Program-made: the position numbers and the translations under genes
Shown here: piece after piece, positions 27,260 to 39,096 of the stretch
Position numbering within the stretch: position 1 is the stretch's first letter
How the letters are laid out: every line of letters starts with the position of its first letter
The notes under the pieces: model-generated
What the model saw: only the letters and a program-made list of their open reading frames with translations
The model's database searches: none
Told to the model about the DNA's origin: nothing
DNA from: Amphirosellinia nigrospora
Lineage: Eukaryota; Ascomycota; Sordariomycetes; Xylariales; Xylariaceae
Assembly (NCBI GenBank): GCA_004123355.1
Contig: SCHM01000008.1
Span: forward strand, 801,501 to 865,500
Direction: 5' to 3'
DNA length: 64,000 nucleotides

Positions 27260-30200
27260 TAAGATTGTGGCTCCAGGGTGGCAACTGGCAGAGCCCTGGC
27301 GGGCACTGCAAGCTAGCCCTACCTTACAGCTATAAGTATTTAGCCTACTATAAAAACTAGACTTAGCTTTTTATTTAATTAACCAACCTAGTATATTAAA
27401 ACCTAATTTATATAGCTTAAACTATAATAATAAAAGCTTTATAAGTTATTTAATATAAATTAATAAGTATATATAAATAGCTATTTATATAGTTTTATAG
27501 CTTTTATTTAAAACTAATTACGCGATTATAAATAACTTTATAATTAACTAACTTATAAAAATTTAACTTTATATTATATTAATTAAATACTTTATTAAAA
27601 CTTATTTTAAAAAATATATTTTATAAAATCTATTTATATATAATAGCAAACTTTATAAAAGCTTATTTTAAAACAAAAATAATAGCTTTATAATAAATAT
27701 AAATAGTTTAGCGTTAAATAACCTAATAAACGTTTTATTAGCTATAAATATAATAAGCTATAATATTTATATTAATACGTTAATAATTAACGTAGTTAAA
27801 CGATTTAACTAATTAAAAATAAAAATAAACCTACGATTTAAAGCTATATTAATAGAAATAAAAAAAAGTTTTTAAAAGCTAAGTTTATAAAACTAAAATA
27901 ATAATATTATAATTATATTAAAGGCCTTTTAATTTAGGGGTAAAAATGTTTAAGTTTTTAAAAACTATATATTTAAGTTAATAAATAAGTTATAGTTATT
28001 AGTTATATTAGTTCGCTTTTTTTTAATAAGTTATATATAGTAAAACCTATTATTTTATTTTAATTTATTAACTATAATATCTTATTTTTTTATATAACTA
28101 TATAACTACGTTATAAAAATATTTAGCTATTTAGTTAATAATAGCAATAAATTTACTTATAAATATAAACGTTAATATATAATATTTTTATATATTTATT
28201 TTATTAATAATAATAATATATACTAAAATTATATTATTATTTTATAATTAAACTATAATTTTAAACTATAAAATAAAATTAAAAAGTTAGATATTATAGC
28301 AAATAATTAATTTTTACTTTAAATAAAAAAACTTATTACGATATTAAAATTTTTAAAACAATTTTTAATTTAAATAAAATTAAAAAAGTTCTTTAATAAA
28401 TATAAATTATTATTTTAAATTTTAAATATAATTATAAGCTATTTTTAATTTTAAATATAACTATAAACTATTTTTAATTTTAAATATATTATAAATTTTA
28501 TATTTTAAATAATAATGCTATTATAAATATATTAATTTTTATAATATATTAAACTTTTATTTTTTTCGAAAAAGCTTAAATTTATCGATAAGTTTAAAAA
28601 AAACTTTATAAATTAGCTAAAACGTTTAAAAAAAAAAATTTCGAAAAAAGCTTAAACTTATTAATAAATTTAAAAAAAACTTTATAAACTAGCTAAAACG
28701 TTTAAAAAAAAAAACTTTTCAAAAAAAACCTAAGCTTACTAATAAATCTAAAAAAAACTTTATAAGCTAGCTAAAATACTAAAAAAAAAAAACTTAAAAA
28801 CTTAAAAAATATATTTATTATAATTAATTTAAAGCTTTAAAATCTTTAAAAATTAAAACTACGTTTAAAAATTATAATAAAAAACAAAAAAACAAACAAA
28901 AAAATTATAAACAAATATTTTATAAAAAATACTACTATATTTATTATATTAATATAATAGCTAATTTTATAATAATTATAGTTTTTTTAAAAATAGCTTA
29001 ATAAAAATTATATTTAAGCAAAATTTATAATAATAGTACTAATTTATAACTTAAAAATAATAAATATTTAAATTAATATTAAATTAAAAAAATAAAAAAA
29101 TAAAATAATTATAAATATAATTAAATAATAATATTAAATAATTACGTTTAATATAATATATAACTATTAAATAATAAGTTTAATAAAATATATAATTATT
29201 AAATAATTAAATTTAATATAAAATTAAATTTAATATAATTTATAATAAAAAAAATTAAAAATAAAATTTTATAATTTATTTATATTATATTATTATTTTT
29301 AATATAAATATTTAATTTTAAATTATTTTATTAAATTTATAATTATTTATATAATAAAAATAAATATTAAAACTAATATATATATAATAAATAAAAATAA
29401 AAAAGTTTTTAATTCGGGTAAAAAAATTTCCTATTTAAAATATAAAAAATAAAAAATTTTTTTATCGATAAAAAACTTTTTTTTTACTTAGTCGTACCTT
29501 TTTTATAAAACTTAAGCATTAATAATAATAATAAAACTAATAATAACCTTAGCGTTATTAGCTTTAATAAATATATTAATAAATATAATAATAACTTTTT
29601 ATACGTACTAGCAAATGCTAAAAAAATAAATAAAATATATATATAATAATTAATTATAAATTAATTAAAAATAATTAGAAAACTTATTATTAAATTTATA
29701 AAAATATAAAAGCTTAAATTCTATTTAAACCCGATAAAAATAATAAATTTAAGCTATTTTTTTTAACGTATTTTTAATAAACAATATTATTAAACTAAAT
29801 AAATATAAAAAAAAAATATATTATATTATATTAATTTACGTTTAATTCGAGCTAATTATATTATATTAAATAAATATATTAAATCTAAATATAATTAATA
29901 TAAGCTTTAATACTTTACGAATTATAAACTAAAAAAATTATATTTAAATTAATAAATAATTTTTAATAAATAACGCTATTTATTAAAAATAATAATATAA
30001 TAGCTATTTAAATCGATTTTTAAAAATAATAATTTAAATACTAAATATTTATAACGTATTAGCTTTTTATAATATTTATAAAAATATTACTAGTTTAAAA
30101 CGAAATATTATAAACTATTTTAAAAACTATAAAAAGCTTTTTATTAACTATTAAAAAATATTTAAAATATTTAATAAATATAACGTTATAATTAATAAGC

Positions 30201-33200
30201 TTATTATATATTTTAAATATTTAGCTTAATATAAAACGTTTTAGTAAAAAATAAAATATAAGCTAAATTATAAAAAAATAATATAAATATTAAAAATAAT
30301 TATTATAACTTTTATAAACCTAAAAATTTATAATATTTTTAAAATTATTAATAATTTTAAATATATAATATTTTATTATAATTATAATATTATTAAAAAT
30401 ATAATAAGCAAACTTATTATAAGCTAGATTTAACTAATTAATAATATAGAAATAACTCTAAAAATATTAATGTTTATTATTTTAAACTTTTATATTAATA
30501 GCTAAAAAATTAAGCTATATTATTAAAATTACAATAATATAATAAATAAACTTATAATAATAAATATATAATAAAATAATAAATAATATATATTTTAAAT
30601 AATAAATTTAGATTAAGCTAAAAATTACTATAAAAAATATAATAATTTAAATAATAAAATTATAAAATAGTCCGGCTAATTTATTATAATTAAAAATATA
30701 TTATATTATAACGATTTAATTAATAAGTTTAAAAAATTAAAACTAAATATAAGTTTTTTAAAAATAAGCTATAAAATAAATAATTTTATAAAAAATAATA
30801 ATAAAATATTAAAAATTCGAATAAAATATTATAAACGCTTAAAAAATAACTAAATTAATTAAAAACTACAAAATTTATTTAATAAAGCTTAAAATAATTT
30901 TATTTATATAATTAAATTAATAAAAATAATAAAATAACTTTAAAAAAAAATAAATTAAAATATAGTTATAATAATTATTATAATTTATTTTAAGCTTAAT
31001 TAAATAATAATAATTATATAATATTTTAAAATTATAGTTATATAAATTATTATATTTTATAATTATTAGCTTTAAAGTTTTAACTTTATAAATTATAAAA
31101 ATAAAATATTATATATAATATTAAAAAAATTAAACTAATAGTTATAAAAAAACTAAAATTATAATATAATTATAATAATAAAAATACTATAAAACTTTAA
31201 ATTATAATTAAAAATATTATATTAAACTATATGTTTTTTAATAATATAATTTTAAAAAAGTATATTTTTTATAAATAAAATAACGTTTTTAGCTATATAA
31301 AAATGCTAAAATAATTAAGCTAATAAAATTTAATAAATATTTTTATTCGAATTTTAAAACGGTTATTAGTTAATATAGCTATAAAAATAACTTATAATGT
31401 AAAAAAAATAAAAAAAATAAAAATAATTTAATAAAAAATATATTAAAAAACTTTTAAATAATAAATAAATAAATAAAACTAATAAAACAATTTTTAGTTT
31501 ATTTAATTTAGCTAAAAAATATATTAATATTATAATATATATAAAATATTATATTAATACTAAAATAACTTATTAATAAAGCTATTATTTTATAAATATA
31601 GCTTTATATAAAAAAAACTATAAAAAAATTTATTAAAATATATTTAAATATTTATATTAAAAAATATAAAATTATAAAATACGCTAATATTATTAACCTT
31701 AAAAAAATAATTTAATAAACTATTAAATTTAATTTAATAACTAAAAAATATTATATAATAATTTTATTATAATTATAAAAACTAAATAAATTATAAAAAA
31801 GCAAACTTATTTATTATTAATATTATAAATTAAATATAAAAAGCTATAAATTATAAATAATATATTTTTATAAATTTTAAAAATAAATATTAATATATAA
31901 AATATATAGCTTATTATAAAAAAATAGTATTATAATATTTTTCGGGATATATAAATAGCTAGTTATATTTTCGGACTTTATATATATATTAACTATTTTT
32001 TAAACTTTAATAAAAAAAATCGTAAAGCTTTTTAAAAATAGCTAATAAGCTTACTTAATAATATTTATATTTAAAAAAACAAAAAAAAACTATATTAATA
32101 ATATTATATATTATTCGAACGATTAATATAGTACAATATAATAATTAACTTTATAAAAACTTTAATATTTATTAATTAAAATATATTTTTAAAATTTTAT
32201 ATATTTTAAAAAAAAAAAAAAAACTTAGCAAAAATAGCTATAAAAAAATAAACTAATATTAAAAATAATTATTAAAATATATAGATTTATAAATATAATA
32301 AGCTATTTTAAATATTTAATTAATAAATATTCGTTAATTATAATATATTATAATATTAATAAAAAACTAAAAAACTAATTAATTATATTAAATATAAAAG
32401 TTTAAAAATTTAACAAATAATTAAAAATATAATAATTATAATATTAATAATTAAAATATTTAATTAAAAATTTTTTTTTTATATAAATATAAATTTTAGC
32501 TAATTATACGTTAAAATATTTAATATAGCTATATTTTATAAAAAAAAAATAATATTTTATTTAATAGTATATTTTTCTAAAAAACTAAATAATTATTAAA
32601 TATATTATTTAGTATAAAAATAAAAACTTTTAGCTATTATATTAATATTATAGCACTAAAAATATTAAATAAAAAAAATAATTATATATATTAATTATAA
32701 ATTATTATTTATAATAAAAAATAAATTAAAATAACTAATATAAATAGTTCGATTTTTAAATATTATTAAGTATTATAATATATAAATTATATATTATATA
32801 AATAAATTAAACGTATTAGCTAATTAGCTATTAAGCCTTTTTAAAACGATTTTTTTAATAATAAAATACGATTTTAAAACGTAAATATTATTAAATATAA
32901 AAAAATAATTAATTAAACTACTATAATAGCTAAACTATATAAACCTATAAACTATATTTAAGTTTTTAAAGTTCGATAATAAATTATTATTAAATTTAAA
33001 AGTTTAATAAATATTTAAACATTTTATTATATATAAAAAAAACTATATAAAATAGCTTAATATTAACGGACCTTTAAAAACTTTTTATATTTTATAAAAA
33101 TAGCATATTAAATAGTAACGCTTTTAAAAATCTTTAAAATATTAAAATTATTATAAAAAATTAAAAATATATATATTAATTTAAAACATACTATAATTAA

Positions 33201-34543
33201 TATTTTAATATATAAAATTAATAAACAATATTAATATTTAAAAATTATTTTAATAGTATAATAAGCTATAATAAAATATAAATAATATTAATTAATAAAA
33301 CTATTATTAATAATATTATTAAACTTATAACTTATAATATTATTATTTTTATTAACGCGTTAAATAATAAATTATATATTTATAATATAATTAAAAATAT
33401 TAATATACGTAAAATATATTATAATATAAATAAAAATAGCTATAATATTTAATATATTATTTTTAAATATAATATTATTAATTATTAAAATTAAAAAAAC
33501 TTTTAAATACCCGAAAAAATAAATTAGCAATAATAAAAATACGTTTATAAATAACGAAGCAATTTAATAGTATTAAAGCAAAAATCTATAGTTAAACTTA
33601 TTATATTTAAAAAACTTAAAATAATAATAAAATAAAAAAAATAAATAAAATTTTAAGCAAATTATACTATAAAAAATTTAATATATAAATATTTTAACGT
33701 AATTACTTTATTATAAATAGCTATAAATATTTATAATTAAATATTAAAACTAAATAATTATAATAGTTATTTTTTTTATTTAGTATTTAATTTTTTAATA
33801 ATAATTATTTATTAAAGTTTTTAAATATATAAAAAATTTAACTAAAAAAAAAAAGTCGAATTTTAGCAAAGCTTAATAAAAAACTACAAAATATTTATAA
33901 TAAAAAATTATTTTAATAGTTTAAAAACTTTTAAAAACTAAATTAAAACTTATTTATAAAAAAAAAAAAATTAATTTAAACTTATATACTTAAAAACTAA
34001 ATACTATAAATATATTAATATAATAATAAAACAGAACTTTTTTATAATAAACTATAAGCTATAACGAATTATTATTATAATAATATTTATAAATTATAAA
34101 ACTTTAATAAAATTTAATTATTAAATAAATATAATAAAATTAACTTATTTTTATATATAATAATAATAGCTACTTTATATAGAATTTATAATATATTAGT
34201 TAAATAATACTAAAAAACGATCGGAAACGCTTAAAAATAATAATAAAATAGCTAGATTATAAATAGTTTTATTATAAAAATATTAGTTAAAATAAATAAC
34301 TAAAAATAGTTATTTAAAAAAAAAATAGTTATAGCTTTAAAATAATAATTAATAAAGCTTTAATAAATATTATAAACTAGCCCTACTTTATAGCTATAAA
34401 TATTTAGCCTACTATAAAAACTAAATTTAGCCCTTTATTTAATTAACTAACTTAATATATTAAGACCTGATCTATATAGCTTAAACCGCAATAGTAAAAG
34501 CCCCGTAGGTTATTTAATATAGGTTGACAAGCACGCATAAGAT
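27260..34543 (+). mobile_element. LTR retroelement copy D (fossil, complete in outline) with 6-bp target duplication
   Basis: The element spans 27266-34537, with the 5' LTR at 27266-27473 and the 3' LTR at 34330-34537, both 208 bp. LTR ends are TG...CA. TAAGAT precedes (27260-27265) and follows (34538-34543) as a target duplication. A DNA element is nested at 27922-29518; without it the copy is about 5.7 kb, like copies A and B. A purine run precedes the 3' LTR. The interior is broken throughout by RIP, with no open frame, so superfamily is unresolved. The outermost part of each LTR, next to normal DNA, is nearly unmutated, while the inner parts are ruined. Confidence 0.85.
27922..29518 (+). 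mobile_element. RIP-ruined DNA element, copy 3 (three-unit repeat form)
   Basis: Same family as the copies at 6618 and 19515. TTAA flanks both ends (27918-27921 and 29519-29522), and the uninterrupted LTR copies have a single TTAA-containing site there, so the target duplication is TTAA or shorter. Internal tandem repeats of about 77 bp occur three times (about 28563-28795), and shorter repeats of about 30 bp lie just before them. A TTAA duplication would suit a piggyBac-like element and TA would suit a mariner-like one; no transposase motif can be read. Confidence 0.6.
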
Positions 34544-34672
34544 TAAGTGGGGATAGCTTTTACCCAATTAAATAGCAACGTTTATTCTATCGGGTGATCA
34601 GGTTAATTAATTCGAGGTTGGCTAGATATCGACCACCGAGACATACAGACTCCAGCTACGTGTCTACGGATG

Positions 34673-34832
34673 TCCGAATTAATGAGGCATATGGAAGCGA
34701 GGCTAGATACAGGGTTTGAATACAAAGACCCGTGCAATATAGCTCCACGTCATCCGAATTAATGAGGCATGTAGAAGCGAGGCTAGGTACAAGGTTTAAA
34801 TACAGAGACCGGTACAATATAGCTTTACGTTT
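34673..34832. repeat. 80-bp tandem duplication
   Basis: Two adjacent units start TCCGAATTAATGAGGCAT, at 34673 and 34753, and are similar over the full 80-bp period. Most differences are G/A and C/T. The unit is not found elsewhere in the window. An open frame across it on the minus strand is only a by-product of the repeat. The block lies between the LTR element and the MADS-like gene. Confidence 0.75.
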
Positions 34833-35088
34833 ACCTAGGTATGTTTTAGACAAAAGCTGACTCCGTATTTATGGTCGTACTTCGGATAAGTCACCAAAAG
34901 CTGTGTTACAAGATAAACAATTTTGTAACTATACTACACGCTAAAAACGCCACTTGGGCACGAATACGAACAGCTTCCAGCTTCTACCTCTAGGCCTCCG
35001 ACAGTATGATATGACTCCTTGGCATTCTGATACTATGCTTATGTCTCAGAGCACGATCGGCGATCAGGACTGTTGTGTAGCTCTGTAA

Positions 35089-35715
35089 CTAAGCTCCCTG
35101 TGGCTTATCCATATGACTCATCTGATGATGCCGACCAGATCCCCGCGGCCGCCCGCGGCCTCGCTTAATGGGCTGCTGGGTGTTCCTCGCCTCACCAGCT
35201 TGTAATAACGGGGCTGCGAGTTGGCGGCTGTCGTACGGAACATGGGTAGGATGATGAATAAGTTCACCGCTGTTTAGTTGCTGAAACTGTAGGTGTTCAT
35301 TCGGTGCGATAGTTGTCGGGATGTCAGTTGACTGGCTATCGATCCCGGTGCTTATAGGTTCTGGATCAGAAATCGGTTTGATTATTCGCGAAGTGTGGGC
35401 GGGTACGAAAGTTTGGGGGTCGTAGCCTTGACTGGTGGGTAGTCGATATGCTGAGATCTTAGTTAAAGGTAAGTACAAAATTAAAGAGGAAGAAGCTCTT
35501 ACAATATCTTTTCGTGATAAAGGGAACGAGAGATCTGGATTTGATGAGTATTCGTACCACTGGCCATGGTATTTGATGGCCATATATACCTCAGCACCTA
35601 AAATTTCGTGAATTTGGTTGCCTTTGGAAAAGACGGTGCTTTTCCGCTTGTGGAATGAAGCATTGCGATTCTTGCGTTCTACGGCGTCCGTGGACATAGT
35701 ATCTGCTGCCTTCAT
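35089..35715 (-). CDS. MADS-like / AT-hook DNA-binding protein
   Basis: An intact 208-residue protein; the frame continues upstream without ATG, so the ATG at 35715 is chosen. Residues 20-58 resemble the core of fungal SRF-type (MADS) domains: basic HKRKSTVFSKGNQIHEI, then GAEVYMAIKYHGQWYEYSS, where known members have a KKA-EL-KLC-V-VAVII-NGRYYTYRS-like pattern. The middle is serine/proline-rich and probably disordered. Residues 184-195 are an AT-hook, KRGRGRPRGSGR, which binds the minor groove of AT-rich DNA. The likely role is sequence-specific DNA binding in the nucleus; regulation is inferred. It is divergently transcribed from the large gene starting near 36220, with about 500 bp between. 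A decayed homologue with the same arrangement lies at 48790-49130. Composition is normal, without RIP. The MADS assignment is by eye and the domain is shorter than a classic MADS box. Confidence 0.7.
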   Translation of the reverse strand: MKAADTMSTDAVERKNRNASFHKRKSTVFSKGNQIHEILGAEVYMAIKYHGQWYEYSSNPDLSFPLSRKDIVRASSSLILYLPLTKISAYRLPTSQGYDPQTFVPAHTSRIIKPISDPEPISTGIDSQSTDIPTTIAPNEHLQFQQLNSGELIHHPTHVPYDSRQLAAPLLQAGEARNTQQPIKRGRGRPRGSGRHHQMSHMDKPQGA

Positions 35716-36219
35716 TCGCACTCGCCCTATGGCAACGATAAAAGATGCTTTAATTAAATAATAAAAAATATATAGCTATTCTAGTTGATAGGTAAGTTAA
35801 AAGGCCTTATTTATATTGTAATATTTATTATTGTAGGGTCTTAGAACACGGATAGTTACTTAGAAAAGCTTCCTGGAAAAAAGTACCTAATGGTTCTTTT
35901 AGGAAACTTCCCGATTATTGTACAACCATAAGCCAGGCAAAGAGGACAAATTAGCTGATTCCCTCGACGCTCAACCTAGGCTCAGCTATCTTTTCAACCG
36001 AGAACACAACTTTAACTGCCCCTATTGCTTCGCACAAGCAGTCCTTTGCCCCACACCTATATGTCAAAGTCCAGTACACGTATAGTCAACTGTAGACAGT
36101 CAAGTGCTCGACTTGACAACGTTCTACCTTTTGTCGTGTTGTGGTATAGTGTGCAGTTCTGTATCATGACACTATACTTCTCCAAGTCTATAGCATAGTG
36201 CTGCAAACCCTACTTCGAA
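35716..36219. promoter_or_regulatory. divergent promoter region with two perfect palindromes
   Basis: This intergenic stretch separates the MADS-like gene (minus) and the large gene (plus), so it must hold both promoters. GTATAGTGT at 36144-36152 is matched by its inverse ACACTATAC at 36169-36177. GTCAAGT at 36099-36105 is matched by ACTTGAC at 36111-36117. Such arms suit binding by dimeric regulators, plausibly the neighbouring gene product. No canonical CArG box was seen. The left end (35740-35830) is AT-rich. Confidence 0.4.
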
Positions 36220-39096
36220 ATGACGACTCCTCACGCGCCTGTGCAGAGTGTGTGGTTGCCCTCAAGGCATGAACCGCCTCTCCTGGACGGACCACTCAAT
36301 CACAAATATCAAACAGCACAAGGCCAATGACTGGTTTCTAACATTGCACGATGCTATGCCCCAAAAATACGAAGCGCGGATGATGGCCAAGATATATCTG
36401 TTCCTTCGCCAATATATGCCAGACGGTTTTACAGGTCGATGGCTCATCTCCGTGGCAATGAAGTAATGAGGGTGCTCCTCTCCGACCGAGAAGAACAATG
36501 CGTGTCGCGGCATAAGGTTACTAAGAAGATATACTCTTCTTTAGTAAAGCTGCAAGTATGGATGACAAAAGGCCCCAGTTGGCAGGTCGCCTTAGAAAAA
36601 AGCAAGATAGAAGCAAAAGAAATAAAACCTCGCACGGCTAAACGAAACAAGCTAGAGAAAGCGCCTTTGCCTCTTTACTCGCCTGAGAGATGCCTGGCAT
36701 TTCTAGTCCTGGCATATCCCGATCGCAAATATCGGGATCTATTCGAGCGTCTTCAGCTCGGATGGCTGATGGATGACCCAAGACCTTGAACGTACAGGAC
36801 CAAGGGTTCTGGTTAGGGCTCGACAGGCGTGGCGTTCCATCCGTATTTTTAGCGGAGAAGGCTCTTCCGGCGAATAAGAACATAAAATGCAGTCTCGACT
36901 ATAATACATTGTTTGGCGCCTTATTCCCTAAATGCAGAGAGGACATCACACCATATCTGCCATCAGAAGAATGGGCCCAGGGTCTTTGTTTAGGGACGGA
37001 AGGCACTAATAATAGTGCCGTCGAAGACGAAGCAGTTGATGATGTCGATGTTCCTATTATTGATGTCACTTCCAGTGACCCGGACACGGACGACGATAGC
37101 TCCCTAGGGCTCTCTTTCGCCACCTCCCTGAGTGACGCCATGACTAGCAACGCCGAGCCTTCTAGTCTCCCGGAAGACCTTTCCAAGCCCGCCAGCACGT
37201 GGACAGATCTCGGCATCGCTCGCCATCTTAGGGCAGATGATAGGTCAGACGGGACGCTGCCCGCGTGGGTCGGTAGCCTTCTAGGCCAGACACACGATAC
37301 CTTCACTGTGATGAGAACATGGTGTTTTTTGGCAGAAACGGATGTCGGCTGCTAACACGGCCAAGGACCAGCTTATAACCCGGTCGCTCATCTTACAAAG
37401 CGCCCGCATCATCAGGAGCTTCCACACTTCTCCCGCGATAGCAGTAGCGGATGCATATATGCTCCTTGATATAGGCGCCTGGGACGAGTTATCGACAGAT
37501 TGCCCAGAGCCGCGAAGCAATCTAACGAGGATCCCCCAATTTGCCGCGTACTGCAAGGCAAAAACCGGCTCATCCAATTAGGCAACGCGAACGAAGAGGC
37601 GACTAACCTCTGCCGCAAAATCTTTACGCGGCAAGCCGAGTATTTCTACTCCACCCAAACAGACCCCAAGCTTTTTCGACATGCAAAAGATTGTATGAGG
37701 TTGGCCGAGATCCGCTTAAATATCCTCGCCCGTGGATTCGTTCCAGGTAGGGCACCGGCGCCGTTTCAACATAGTCGACTATGGGATACCACGGTATTGT
37801 CAGCACTACAAGTATCGCACTGGCAAGCCTTAGCGGCCATGCAGCCCGATGCCGGCCTACGGTCTGTCCTAACTAGCTATCAATCGCAGATATACAACGA
37901 AAAGTATCAAGCAGAAGACCGCACTTTACTGACCAACGTCTTAAATACGCCAGTGCTCTCTATCCAAAGTTATATAGGGAGTGCCAAACTAAGGATCGTG
38001 ACATTCTCACTGCTCTTTTCGGTGCCCTAGAGCTACCTGCCCAACAGCAATCGACACTAGCCTTCCCGTCTATTTCGAATGAATTAGCATCCCGAGGGCC
38101 TGAAAAGGAAACGCAGCACCAGCCTGCCCAGTCTGCCCAGCCTCCACAAGCCCCCGAACCTCTACAAAAGAGCAACAACCCTAAAAAGAGAGTGTCAGCA
38201 GTACATCTAAGACAAGACACAAACCCGTATACTCCACAAAACCCAAAAAGAGGAGCTAGCAAAACGAACAAAATGAACCGTCTGCCGCTATATCAACCGT
38301 GAAGAACGATAGAAACCCGTACGGCAAAGCCACAGGTGGCTCTACCGCGCGGCTATCCAGAGTTGCAACTCGTGAGAGCATATTAAAGGATGAACTCAAA
38401 AGCCTGAAAGATATACTGGACCTACTCCAAGAGTCGCAGGGCAAACTGCAAGACCTATTCCAAAAGTTACAGGACAAAATGCAAGACCTGTTCCTAGAGT
38501 CACAGGGCAAAATGCAAGAACAAACAACCCAAATCATAGAGAAAAAGCTTGACTCTACAGTACAAGCAATAACTTCAACTGTAGAAGGGCGGCTAAACTC
38601 GTTTTCTACCCAGCATACTAAGACACATAAGGAGCTGGTTAATATAGTTACAGACTACCTCGGGCTACATAAGAAAAGTCACGATGAGTCCCTGAGCAAG
38701 CTAGTTCAGGTAAACCAGAAAGTAATTGCTACTATGAACGAAGAATCTCTTGAACGGAAAGAAGCGGATAAGGCGATTGTTCAGAAGATAGACAGCAAGT
38801 TTGACGATATTAAGGCTTTGTTGTCTAAAGTGCCGTCCGTTGGCCAAGAAGGCTATCTCGCTCGTCACTGCCCGGCACCAGGTACGATGGCCCCTGCCAC
38901 GTATGAGCATGCTCTCATCCGGGCAGCAATCTATTACTTTAGCCTCTTTACCGATACCGACAACTCTCTTGGCAAAGATTACGGTGCAATGGAAGAAACT
39001 ATGAATCGTTATCCAGAGCTGGTCCCCGGGCACATTGATATGGCGATCGAACATTTACACCATATAGCATATGGACACTCGATGGACGATCCATAG
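36220..39096 (+). pseudogene. large coiled-coil protein of unrecognised family, copy 1, in several frames
   Basis: I do not recognise the family. Coding-quality sequence of normal composition runs across about 2.9 kb (about 950 residues), but the reading frame changes about six or seven times. Main open stretches are 36248-36466, 36439-36789, 36777-37355, 37315-37581, 37470-38030, 37907-38300 and 38260-39096. The shifts behave like single-base changes, mostly losses, some beside homopolymers. Comparison with the homologue at 44355-47628 shows the sequence around them is coding, so they are not introns. Order: helical N-terminal region; block YSPERCLAFLVLAYPD...LGWLMDD; acidic Ser/Asp-rich linker (about 37010-37180); block KDQLITRSLILQ; helical region; Gln/Pro-rich basic stretch (38100-38280); coiled coil (38380-38830); conserved C-terminal block GYLARHCPAP...TYEHALIRAA. 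No signal peptide or membrane segment is evident. It is divergent from the MADS-like gene. Confidence 0.65.

Noticed and set aside
26844-27311. 155-codon minus-strand open frame starting inside the LTR.
   Set aside because: It overlaps the nuclease-like gene in another frame and has no conserved feature; it is a shadow.
34656-34853. 65-codon minus-strand open frame.
   Set aside because: It spans the 80-bp tandem duplication, the period is not a multiple of three, and no motif supports it.
36463-36515. Possible 53-bp intron in the large gene copy 1.
   Set aside because: The interval codes for a segment (EVMRVLLSDREEQ) that aligns with DVMNKLCSDLNEK of the second copy.
37308-37365. Possible 58-bp intron (GTGATG...CTAAC...CAAG) in the large gene copy 1 that would bridge two frames.
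   Set aside because: The homologue at 44355-47628 matches the bases inside the supposed intron as protein (WQKRMSAANTAKDQ against SKRIRTARNYKDQ), so the region is coding and a T-run length change explains the frame better.
38701-39054. 117-codon minus-strand open frame opposite the large gene's C-terminal region.
   Set aside because: The plus strand here encodes the block conserved between the two copies; the minus frame is a shadow.
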